DNA of 64,000 nt from [Clostridium] hylemonae DSM 15053 (GTDB lineage Bacteria; Bacillota; Clostridia; Lachnospirales; Lachnospiraceae): contig NZ_CP036524.1 in NCBI RefSeq assembly GCF_008281175.1, positions 1,798,001-1,862,000 on the forward strand, in the 5' to 3' direction. This document shows, one piece after another, positions 16,467 to 24,249 of the stretch. Numbering within the stretch: position 1 is the stretch's first letter; the number at the start of each line of letters is the position of its first letter. A model generated the notes under the pieces. The model was not told where the DNA came from and searched no databases. It was given only the letters and a program-made list of their open reading frames with translations. The position numbers were made by a program, and so were the translations under genes.

Positions 16467-18137
16467 ATGGCTGAAAAACGCAGAAAAAAAGAAGCCAATT
16501 TCCTGATACAAGGATCTATTCTTGCCATTGCAGGGGTAGTTACAAAGATAATTGGTGTTATATATCGTATTCCGCTGCGCAATATCGCAGGACAGGAAGG
16601 GATGGGCTACTACGGCGTAGCCTTTTCCATCTATATCGTGGCGCTTACCCTGACATCTTACAGCCTTCCGCTGGCTGTGTCCAAGCTCGTGTCAGCCCGT
16701 GTCGCGGTAGGAGAATATAAAAATGCATACAAAGTGTTCAGGGGAGCATTGATGTTTGCCGTAATGGCAGGCGGATTTGTCGCGCTTCTTATCTTTTTTG
16801 GCGCAGGCTTTATCGCGAACAATATCATGTCTATTGACATGAGCGTATATGCGCTTCGCGTGCTGGCCCCGTGTATACTCATAGCGGCAGTGCTCGGAGT
16901 CATGCGGGGATTCTTCCAGGGCATCGGTTCCATGGTGCCGACCGCCATCTCACAGATCATCGAGCAGATCGTAAACGCAGTCATATCTGTGACGGGAGCT
17001 TACGTATTGTTCAGCGTAGGAAAGGGAATCGCCAAGACGAGAGGCAATGATTCCTATGGTCCTGCATACAGCGCGGCCGGAGGCACACTCGGCACTGTGG
17101 CGGGAGCGCTGACGGCGCTGCTCTTCGTAGTGTTTATCTTCATGGCCTACAAAAAAGTCTTCCGGCGGAAGATGCGCAGAGACAGAAGCCGGCACAAAGA
17201 GTCGTACAACCGGATATATAAGGTGCTGTTAGTCACGATCGCCCCGGTCATACTGAGCGCTACGGTCTATAACATCTGTGATTTCGTGGACAGCGCCATG
17301 TTCAGTAATATCATGGCAGCGCAGGGGGAGAAAAAGATCGTATATACGAAGCTGCTCGGAATACTGACCGGGGACTACACGACGCTGATCAACGTGCCCC
17401 TTTCCATTGCAAGTGCGTTCGCCTCTTCGCTCATACCGAGTCTCGTTGCAACGGCGCAGACAGGCAGCCGCAAGCAGATACATAGCAAGATAAACATGGT
17501 AACGCGCTTCAACATGATGATCGCCATTCCGTGCGCGGTTGGTTTTCTCGTACTCGCAAAGCCGATACTGGATCTGCTGTTTTATGGCTCGGACAATACG
17601 ACTTCCGCATATATGCTGCAGCTTGGAGCGATCTCTGTCGTGTTCTTCTGTCTGTCCACAGTGACCAATTCCGTGCTTCAGGGTCTGGATGACATGATGA
17701 CGCCGGTGAAGAATGCGGCAATATCTCTTGTTATTCATGTTATCTCACTGTTTTTGTTCATGGTTATCTTCAAATGGAACATTTATGCGGTGATTTTGAG
17801 TAAGATCGTTTTTTCCGGCGCTATCTGCATTCTGAATTCACATGCGCTGCGCAGCCGGATAGGATATGTACAGGAACAGAAGAGGACATTTATCATACCG
17901 GCCATTTCAGCGGCAGTCATGGGCGTGATTACCGTTGTCGTACATCTGGTGGTCGAACTCTTTATCGGCAGTAAGGCCGCGACTATACTCGCGCTTGTAG
18001 CAGCGCTTATCTCATACGGGATCACACTTATCCTGCTCGGAGGGCTGACGGAGGAAGAGATGCTCCAAATGCCGAAGGGCGCTGCCATCGTGACTGTCTG
18101 CCGGAAATTACATTTGATCCGGGGAGAGTACAGATAA
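16467..18137 (+). CDS. Polysaccharide flippase, SpoVB/MurJ (MVF/MATE-like) family
   Basis: This 556-residue polytopic membrane protein has about 14 predicted helices. It has the MurJ/SpoVB opening (FLIQGSILAIAGVVTKIIGVIYRIPLRNIAG) with Arg residues near the start of the cavity, and a GFFQGIGSMVPTAISQIIEQ segment. The family flips lipid-linked saccharides such as lipid II. Clostridia usually carry several copies, one being SpoVB for spore cortex synthesis. Its place after yqfC-yqfD-ybeY suggests envelope or spore use, but I cannot tell SpoVB from MurJ here. The C-terminus is cytoplasmic and short. Confidence 0.9.
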   Translation: MAEKRRKKEANFLIQGSILAIAGVVTKIIGVIYRIPLRNIAGQEGMGYYGVAFSIYIVALTLTSYSLPLAVSKLVSARVAVGEYKNAYKVFRGALMFAVMAGGFVALLIFFGAGFIANNIMSIDMSVYALRVLAPCILIAAVLGVMRGFFQGIGSMVPTAISQIIEQIVNAVISVTGAYVLFSVGKGIAKTRGNDSYGPAYSAAGGTLGTVAGALTALLFVVFIFMAYKKVFRRKMRRDRSRHKESYNRIYKVLLVTIAPVILSATVYNICDFVDSAMFSNIMAAQGEKKIVYTKLLGILTGDYTTLINVPLSIASAFASSLIPSLVATAQTGSRKQIHSKINMVTRFNMMIAIPCAVGFLVLAKPILDLLFYGSDNTTSAYMLQLGAISVVFFCLSTVTNSVLQGLDDMMTPVKNAAISLVIHVISLFLFMVIFKWNIYAVILSKIVFSGAICILNSHALRSRIGYVQEQKRTFIIPAISAAVMGVITVVVHLVVELFIGSKAATILALVAALISYGITLILLGGLTEEEMLQMPKGAAIVTVCRKLHLIRGEYR

Positions 18138-18207
18138 CACAAATTACCACTGGAAGTATAAATAATTGAAAAACGGCCAATACTGTACTTAAAAAGGAGT
18201 TGTCCTT

Positions 18208-18591
18208 ATGAAAAATAAGTATGGTATTGGCTTTTTTGCGGCGGCTATTATAACGGTACTGGCAGTGTCCAGTGCATATCAGCTCAGTTATCAGAAAGCA
18301 AAAGAACGGGCGGAGGCAGAGACAAAGATCGAAAAAGAGCAGGAAACTGCCAAAGCCAGAACGGAGCCTTCGGTGAGAACAGAAGGTTCCGCACTGAAGG
18401 AGGACTGCTATTACCTCATGGAGGTAAATGGTTATATCGTCGTCTACTTAAGCGACAAGAAGACCCCGTATGAGTACACGAATATACAGTACGATGAGCT
18501 CCCGGCGGCTGTGCGGGAGGAGATACGCAACGGCAAATATATAGAGGACACAGAAACATTGTACGGCTTCCTGGAAAATTATTCGAGTTAG
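18208..18591 (+). CDS. BofC C-terminal-domain protein, membrane-anchored
   Basis: This 127-residue protein has an N-terminal helix (about 6-24, IGFFAAAIITVLAVSSAYQ), then a charged coiled stretch (KAKERAEAETKIEKEQ). The C-terminal domain, YYLMEVNGYIVVYLSD through LYGFLENYSS, matches the BofC C-terminal domain. In Bacillus BofC is an intermembrane-space protein that delays pro-sigma-K processing by acting on SpoIVB. Here only the C-terminal half is present, on a different anchor, so the role may differ. AAAAAGGAG precedes the start. Confidence 0.72.
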   Translation: MKNKYGIGFFAAAIITVLAVSSAYQLSYQKAKERAEAETKIEKEQETAKARTEPSVRTEGSALKEDCYYLMEVNGYIVVYLSDKKTPYEYTNIQYDELPAAVREEIRNGKYIEDTETLYGFLENYSS

Positions 18592-18672
18592 AAATAAGAA
18601 GTAGACTTTACACATTTTATAGTGTATTATAAAATTCGTAATTTCCATGATTTCAGGAAGGACGAAAGAGAA

Positions 18673-18894
18673 ATGGATGAAAAGAAGATAGCAAGAATCA
18701 ATGAACTGTATCACAAGTCCAAGGCGGAAGGGCTTACGGAAGCTGAGCGGAAGGAGCAGCAGGTTCTGAGAAGGGAGTATGTAGATGCTTTCAAGCAGAA
18801 CCTGCGCAGCCAGCTGAATCAGATCTCGATAGAAGAGGCAGACGGAACGATAACAGAACTGGGTGAGAAATTTGGCAAAAAAAGAGGAAATTAG
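18673..18894 (+). CDS. DUF896 / YnzC-family small protein
   Basis: This 73-residue helical protein, MDEKKIARINELYHKSKAEG then LTEAERKEQQVLRREYVDAF, is a clear member of the DUF896 (UPF0291, YnzC) family. The fold is a two-helix bundle and the function is unknown, though the Bacillus member lies in the SOS regulon. The ATG at 18673 follows AGGAAGG; upstream in-frame codons lack a ribosome-binding site. It overlaps the next gene by 32 bases. Confidence 0.9.
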   Translation: MDEKKIARINELYHKSKAEGLTEAERKEQQVLRREYVDAFKQNLRSQLNQISIEEADGTITELGEKFGKKRGN

Positions 18895-19417
18895 ACAGGA
18901 AATTCTGAAGAAAAGGCTGGATATCAGTCCGGTCGAGTGGCAGAACGGCACGGAGTCCATCACAAAAGAAGTGACGGCACATGCCTGGTTTCGGGAAGCG
19001 ACAGATATTTATTGTTATGTGGACTGCAGAAAAGAAGCGGGAACGAAACTGATAATAGAAGAGGCATGGAGGCTTGGAAAGACTGTCTGGGTGCCGAGAA
19101 CTGCAGGAGAAGAGATGGATTTCTATGAGATTCATTCGTTTACAGAGCTTTCCAGGGGATGTTTCGGTGTTCTGGAACCGGAGGGAACAACTGCGGCTGA
19201 CGGCAGCGACGGTCTGATGATCATGCCGGGAGTCGTTTTTGACGAACACCGCGGACGGCTTGGATACGGGAAGGGATATTACGACCGTTACCTCGGTAAG
19301 CATCCGGGTCTTCACACGATAGCGGCTGCGTTTGACCTGCAGATCGTAGATGAAGTGCCGCAGGAAGACGAGGACGTAAGGCCCCAGCTGATCATAACGG
19401 AAACGAGGACTATTTAG
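18863..19417 (+). CDS. 5-formyltetrahydrofolate cyclo-ligase
   Basis: This enzyme uses ATP to convert 5-formyl-THF (folinate) to 5,10-methenyl-THF in one-carbon metabolism. The product of about 184 residues starts AKKEEIRQEILKKR, has the substrate region YCYVDCRKEAGT, and the family's C-terminal signature GVVFDEHRGRLGYGKGYYDRYL. The start is ambiguous: GTG at 18863 gives 184 residues, while TTG at 18872, behind GGGTGAG, gives 181. Either start overlaps the DUF896 gene. Families of this enzyme often carry the symbol fau, ygfA or yqgN. Confidence 0.92.
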   Translation: MRNLAKKEEIRQEILKKRLDISPVEWQNGTESITKEVTAHAWFREATDIYCYVDCRKEAGTKLIIEEAWRLGKTVWVPRTAGEEMDFYEIHSFTELSRGCFGVLEPEGTTAADGSDGLMIMPGVVFDEHRGRLGYGKGYYDRYLGKHPGLHTIAAAFDLQIVDEVPQEDEDVRPQLIITETRTI

Positions 19418-19438
19418 ACGCGGAAAGGAAGGATACGG

Positions 19439-19621
19439 ATGCAGTTTGGACTGCCGAAAGATCCCATGCTCCTTTTGAGCGTGGTGAACACGAAGATAAG
19501 AGACTATTACCACACGCTGGACGCAATGTGTGAAGATATGCAGATAGATAAAAATACGATTGTAGATACATTGAAAGGGATCGATTATGAATACGATGAA
19601 TCCAGACATCAGTTTGTCTAG
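19439..19621 (+). CDS. DUF4250 small protein
   Basis: This 60-residue protein (MQFGLPKDPMLLLSVVNTKI, DTLKGIDYEYDESRHQFV) belongs to the DUF4250 family of unknown function. It has a strong AAAGGAAGG ribosome-binding site. Its last 35 bases overlap the miaB coding region in another frame, so translation of the two is likely coupled. Confidence 0.85.
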   Translation: MQFGLPKDPMLLLSVVNTKIRDYYHTLDAMCEDMQIDKNTIVDTLKGIDYEYDESRHQFV

Positions 19622-21029
19622 TGAGATACCGGAGACGGAGCCTCAGAGACAATACTATTACATAGAAAAGGCAAAACAGTATGTGACGGAAAAGGCAAGG
19701 GAGATCGCAAGGCCGCTTACCTTCTGTGTAACGACCTTCGGCTGCCAGATGAATGCCCGCGATTCCGAAAAACTGAGGGGGATCCTTGAGCGTATCGGTT
19801 ATGAGGAGGCTGCGGAGGACGAGGCGGATTTTGTCATCTATAACACGTGCACGGTCCGGGAGAACGCGAATACGAGAGTGTACGGGAGACTTGGACAGCT
19901 CAAGCCGCGAAAGAGCAGGAATCCTCATATGATGATCGGACTGTGCGGCTGTATGATGCAGGAGCCGGAAGTGGTGGAGAAGCTGAAAAAGAGCTACCGC
20001 TTTGTCGATCTGGTCTTCGGTACACATAACATTTACAAATTTGCAGAACTCATTGTCTCACGTTTTGAGTCGGGAGGCATGGTCATCGATATATGGAAAG
20101 ATACGGATAAGATCGTGGAGGATCTGCCGAACGAGAGAAAATATTCGTTCAAGTCCGGCGTCAATATCATGTTTGGATGCAACAATTTCTGCAGCTACTG
20201 CATCGTACCGTATGTGCGGGGAAGAGAGCGCAGCCGTGCTCCGGAGGCTATTATCCGGGAGATAGAACATCTTGTTGAGGACGGTGTGACCGAAGTCATG
20301 CTTCTCGGGCAGAATGTCAATTCTTACGGCAAGACACTGGATACTCCGGTCACTTTTGCGGCGCTCCTTAAGGAAATTGAAAAGATAGAGGGCCTTGAGC
20401 GCATCCGGTTTATGACGTCACATCCGAAGGATCTGTCCGATGAGCTGATCGAAGTGATGGGCAGTTCGCACAAGATATGCAGACATCTTCATCTGCCCGT
20501 ACAATCCGGAAGTACGGACATCTTAAAAAAGATGAACCGGCATTATACAAAGGAACAGTATCTGGAGCTCGTGAGAAAGATAAGAGAAGCAGTGCCCGGC
20601 ATCTCACTTACGACGGATATCATCGTCGGGTTCCCGGGAGAGACGGAAGAAGACTTCCAGGAGACGCTGGATGTAGTGCGCAGAGTCCGTTATGACAGCG
20701 CGTTTACTTTCATCTACTCAAAGCGCACAGGAACACCTGCCGCCGTCATGGAAGAGCAGGTTCCCGGGGAGGTCGTAAAAGACCGGTTCGACCGGCTGCT
20801 CGGCGAAGTCCAGTCTATCGCGCGGGAAGTCTGTTCTGTACATGAAGGCAGCGTACAGCGCGCACTTGTAGAGTCGGTAAGCGATCACGACAGCACGCTT
20901 GTCACCGGAAGGCTTGGCAATAATCTGCTCGTTCATTTTCCGGGCAGCCCGGACCTGATCGGGACGTATGCGGACGTGGAGCTAACGGAATGTAAAGGTT
21001 TTTACTATATTGGCAAAGCATGCCGATAA
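19587..21029 (+). CDS. miaB: tRNA-2-methylthio-N6-dimethylallyladenosine synthase MiaB
   Basis: MiaB is a radical-SAM methylthiotransferase that adds a methylthio group to i6A37 of tRNAs reading UNN codons. The 480-residue protein has the N-terminal UPF0004 domain with three Cys (TFGCQMN, YNTCTVRE, LCGCMMQ), the radical-SAM motif CNNFCSYC, and a C-terminal TRAM domain (about 405-470). The isopentenyl donor enzyme MiaA is encoded about 5 kb downstream after mutS-mutL. The start overlaps the DUF4250 gene. A short N-terminal extension of about 50 residues precedes the first domain, which is common in clostridia. Confidence 0.96.
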   Translation: MNTMNPDISLSSEIPETEPQRQYYYIEKAKQYVTEKAREIARPLTFCVTTFGCQMNARDSEKLRGILERIGYEEAAEDEADFVIYNTCTVRENANTRVYGRLGQLKPRKSRNPHMMIGLCGCMMQEPEVVEKLKKSYRFVDLVFGTHNIYKFAELIVSRFESGGMVIDIWKDTDKIVEDLPNERKYSFKSGVNIMFGCNNFCSYCIVPYVRGRERSRAPEAIIREIEHLVEDGVTEVMLLGQNVNSYGKTLDTPVTFAALLKEIEKIEGLERIRFMTSHPKDLSDELIEVMGSSHKICRHLHLPVQSGSTDILKKMNRHYTKEQYLELVRKIREAVPGISLTTDIIVGFPGETEEDFQETLDVVRRVRYDSAFTFIYSKRTGTPAAVMEEQVPGEVVKDRFDRLLGEVQSIAREVCSVHEGSVQRALVESVSDHDSTLVTGRLGNNLLVHFPGSPDLIGTYADVELTECKGFYYIGKACR

Positions 21030-21060
21030 AGAAATATATACCACCCATATTATAAGCCAG

Positions 21061-21104
21061 AAACGCTCAAACTATAATTAAGAACATATAGTGAGGGCGT
21101 TTTT
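21061..21104 (+). terminator. Hairpin with T-run abutting the next start codon
   Basis: AAACGC (21061-21066) pairs with GCGTTT (21097-21102), and ACTATA (21071-21076) with TATAGT (21087-21092), separated by a small internal loop. A TTTTT run follows, three bases before the ATG at 21107. It can act as a terminator after miaB, or as an attenuator or translation-control element for the next gene because it takes in its GAGGG ribosome-binding site. Confidence 0.5.
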
Positions 21105-21106
21105 AC

Positions 21107-21523
21107 ATGAAGAAAATCAGTGAGTATTTATTTTTTATCAGCGCGGGAGGCTGTATTTATTATACATTTGAAGTCATATTCCGGGGGTTTTCACATTGGA
21201 CGATGTTTCTGCTTGGAGGCATCTGCTTCCTGTTTTTTGAGATACAGGGCAGAATGGTACACTGGGAGGACGCTTTGTGGCTTCAGCTTGTAAGATGTAT
21301 CGTATTTGTCACTTCCATGGAATTTATCACCGGAATTATCGTGAACAAATGGATGCGCCTTGGGGTGTGGGATTATACGGGACAGCCGTTCCAGCTGTTC
21401 GGGCAGATCTGTCTTCCCTTTGTCGTCATCTTTTCGGGACTCAGTGTGATCGGCATCATCGTGAGCGGTTATCTGTCGCACTGGCTCTATAACGAACCAA
21501 AACCACATTTTCATGTGCTGTGA
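21107..21523 (+). CDS. Small integral membrane protein, ABC_trans_CmpB family
   Basis: This 138-residue protein has four hydrophobic segments (LFFISAGGCIYYTFEVIF, MFLLGGICFLFFEI, CIVFVTSMEFITGIIVN, LPFVVIFSGLSVIGIIVSG). The GRMVHWEDALWLQ and LGVWDYTGQPFQLFGQICLP stretches fit the family labelled putative ABC-transporter type IV (CmpB). Despite the label no ATPase partner lies nearby and transport has not been shown. The gene is preceded by a hairpin that overlaps its ribosome-binding site. Confidence 0.8.
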   Translation: MKKISEYLFFISAGGCIYYTFEVIFRGFSHWTMFLLGGICFLFFEIQGRMVHWEDALWLQLVRCIVFVTSMEFITGIIVNKWMRLGVWDYTGQPFQLFGQICLPFVVIFSGLSVIGIIVSGYLSHWLYNEPKPHFHVL

Positions 21524-21538
21524 TGAGAATTTTAAGTC

Positions 21539-21567
21539 TTTAATATTTTGAAGATTAATGATATAAT
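21539..21567 (+). promoter_or_regulatory. Candidate mutS promoter
   Basis: A perfect TATAAT (21562-21567) has a weak TTTAAT (21539-21544) 17 bases upstream. It lies in the gap before mutS and is followed 25 bases later by AAGAGGAGAG. Confidence 0.5.
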
Positions 21568-21602
21568 TAAATGTAAAATTTTAGACAAAAGAGGAGAGAA
21601 TT

Positions 21603-24248
21603 GTGGCTGAATTAACACCCATGATGCAGCAGTACGTAGATACGAAAAAAGAGTATCCTGACTGTATCTTATTTTATAGATTAGGCGATTTTTATGAGAT
21701 GTTTTTTGAGGATGCGCTGACGGCGTCGCGGGAGCTGGAGATCACGCTTACAGGAAAGAACTGCGGGCTTGAGGAACGGGCGCCCATGTGCGGCATCCCG
21801 TACCACGCTGTGGACGGTTACCTGAACCGGCTCGTATCCAAAGGGTATAAAGTGGCCATCTGCGAACAGATGGAGGACCCGGCGGCCGCAAAGGGACTTG
21901 TGAGGCGCGAGGTAGTCCGCATCGTAACGCCGGGGACAAACCTGGATACGCAGGCGCTCGATGAGACAAAAAATAATTATATCATGTGCGTCGTATATAT
22001 CGCGGACCGCTACGGTCTGTCGGTGGCGGATGTCACGACAGGCGATTATTTTGTGACAGAACTTGAGACAAGCGAGAAATTATTTGACGAGATCTATAAA
22101 TTCATGCCCTCAGAGCTTATTTGCAATGAGGCTTTTTATATGAGCGGTATGGATATGGACTTGCTGAAGGAACGGCTCGGCATTGCCATCTACGCCCTCG
22201 ATGCGTGGTACTTTGACGACGCGCTCTGCCAGAGGACGCTGAAAGAACATTTTAAAGTGAGTTCGATGGAGAGCCTCGGTCTTGGAGATTATGACTGCGG
22301 GGTTATCGGAGCGGGTGCGCTGCTTACGTATCTGACAGAGACACAGAAGACCGATCTGACGCATCTGTCGAAACTGACCGGATACGCCGCCGGAAAGTAT
22401 ATGATGCTGGACAGTTCTACAAGAAGGAACCTGGAGCTCTGTGAGACATTGCGTGAAAAGCAGAAGAGGGGTTCCCTTCTGTGGGTGCTGGACAAGACGA
22501 AGACAGCCATGGGAGCCAGAACACTGCGCAAATATATCGAACAGCCGCTCATAGACAAGGAAGAGATAGAACGGCGTCTCGACGCGGTGGAAGAATTTAA
22601 GGAAGGGGCGATCGCCAGGGAGGAGATCCGGGAGTATCTAAGTCCGGTCTACGATCTGGAGCGGCTTGTCTGCAAGATCACATATAAGTCCGCCAACCCG
22701 AGGGACTTGACTGCATTTAAGAGTTCTCTTGCCATGCTGCCGCACATCCGCTGTATACTCGGCGATATGAAGAGCCCCCTTCTGCGCGGGCTGTTTGACA
22801 GCCTGGATACGCTGGAAGATCTGTGCAGTCTCATCACAGACGCCATTTTGGAAGAACCGCCGATCGCCATGAAAGAGGGCGGCATCATAAGGGAAGGCTA
22901 CAACGAAGAAGTGGACCGTCTGCGGGCGGCAAAGTCGGACGGAAAAGAATGGCTTGCAAAGCTGGAGGAACAGGAGCGGGAAAAAACCGGGATAAAGAAC
23001 CTGCGGATCCGTTTCAACAAAGTGTTCGGCTACTATCTGGAAGTCACGAACTCATTCAAGAACCTTGTGCCGGATTATTATACGAGAAAGCAGACGCTTG
23101 CCAATGCCGAGCGGTATATCATTCCGGAGCTGAAAGAACTGGAGGATACGATCCTCGGCGCGGAGGACAAGCTTTACGCGCTGGAATACGAACTGTACTG
23201 CCAGGTGCGCGACGCGATCGCGGCGGAGATCGTACGGATCCAGACGACGGCCAAGGCGGTCGCGCAGATTGATGTCTTTACCTCGCTGGCACTTGTGGCG
23301 GAGCGCAATAATTACGTGCGGCCGAAAATAAATGAGCGGGGGATCATTGACATCAAGGACGGAAGACATCCGGTCGTGGAGAAGATGATCCCGAACGATA
23401 TGTTTATCGCCAATGATACGTTCCTGAATGACAGGAAAAACAGGATATCCGTCATCACGGGGCCGAATATGGCAGGAAAGTCTACATATATGCGTCAGAC
23501 GGCGCTCATCGTGCTTATGTCACAGATTGGTTCCTTCGTGCCTGCTTCCTCTGCGGACGTGGGGCTTGTGGACCGTATATTTACGAGGGTCGGGGCCTCG
23601 GATGACCTCGCCTCCGGACAGAGCACGTTCATGGTAGAGATGACGGAGGTTGCCAACATTCTGAGGAATGCCACGGGCAGGAGCCTTCTTATACTTGATG
23701 AGATCGGCCGGGGGACCAGTACATTTGACGGCCTCAGTATAGCCTGGGCGGTGATCGAACATATCAGCAACAGCCGGCTGCTCGGAGCAAAAACATTGTT
23801 TGCCACCCACTATCATGAACTGACAGAGCTGGAAGGCAAGATCGACAATGTGAACAATTACTGTATCGCAGTCAAGGAAAAGGGCGACGACATCGTGTTT
23901 CTGCGCAAGATCGTCAAAGGCGGGGCAGATAAAAGCTACGGCATACAGGTGGCAAAGCTCGCAGGAGTGCCGGATACGGTGATCGAGCGCGCCAAAGAGA
24001 TCGTGGAAGAACTGAGCCACGCGGACATCACAGCCAGGGTGAAGGATATCGCTGTAAACGGCCACGAGGCAAAGATCAAGACGAAAAAATATGATGAGGT
24101 TGACCTGGCCCAGATGTCACTGTTTGATACGGTGAAGGATGATGATGTCATCGCTGAGATCAAGAATCTGGATGTGAGCAACCTGACGCCGATCGACGCG
24201 CTGAACACACTGTATCAGCTGCAGAACAAACTGAAAAACAGGTGGTAA
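21603..24248 (+). CDS. mutS: DNA mismatch repair protein MutS
   Basis: MutS recognises base mismatches and small loops and recruits MutL. The 881-residue protein shows the full set: N-terminal mismatch-binding domain with YRLGDFYEMFFEDA (the Phe-x-Glu wedge), connector, lever and clamp domains, then the ABC-type ATPase with TGPNMAGKSTYMRQ, LLILDEIGRGTSTFDG and FATHYHEL. It starts with GTG behind AGAGGAGAG. Only one base separates its stop from mutL, so the two form one operon. Confidence 0.98.
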   Translation: MAELTPMMQQYVDTKKEYPDCILFYRLGDFYEMFFEDALTASRELEITLTGKNCGLEERAPMCGIPYHAVDGYLNRLVSKGYKVAICEQMEDPAAAKGLVRREVVRIVTPGTNLDTQALDETKNNYIMCVVYIADRYGLSVADVTTGDYFVTELETSEKLFDEIYKFMPSELICNEAFYMSGMDMDLLKERLGIAIYALDAWYFDDALCQRTLKEHFKVSSMESLGLGDYDCGVIGAGALLTYLTETQKTDLTHLSKLTGYAAGKYMMLDSSTRRNLELCETLREKQKRGSLLWVLDKTKTAMGARTLRKYIEQPLIDKEEIERRLDAVEEFKEGAIAREEIREYLSPVYDLERLVCKITYKSANPRDLTAFKSSLAMLPHIRCILGDMKSPLLRGLFDSLDTLEDLCSLITDAILEEPPIAMKEGGIIREGYNEEVDRLRAAKSDGKEWLAKLEEQEREKTGIKNLRIRFNKVFGYYLEVTNSFKNLVPDYYTRKQTLANAERYIIPELKELEDTILGAEDKLYALEYELYCQVRDAIAAEIVRIQTTAKAVAQIDVFTSLALVAERNNYVRPKINERGIIDIKDGRHPVVEKMIPNDMFIANDTFLNDRKNRISVITGPNMAGKSTYMRQTALIVLMSQIGSFVPASSADVGLVDRIFTRVGASDDLASGQSTFMVEMTEVANILRNATGRSLLILDEIGRGTSTFDGLSIAWAVIEHISNSRLLGAKTLFATHYHELTELEGKIDNVNNYCIAVKEKGDDIVFLRKIVKGGADKSYGIQVAKLAGVPDTVIERAKEIVEELSHADITARVKDIAVNGHEAKIKTKKYDEVDLAQMSLFDTVKDDDVIAEIKNLDVSNLTPIDALNTLYQLQNKLKNRW

Positions 24249-24249
24249 G

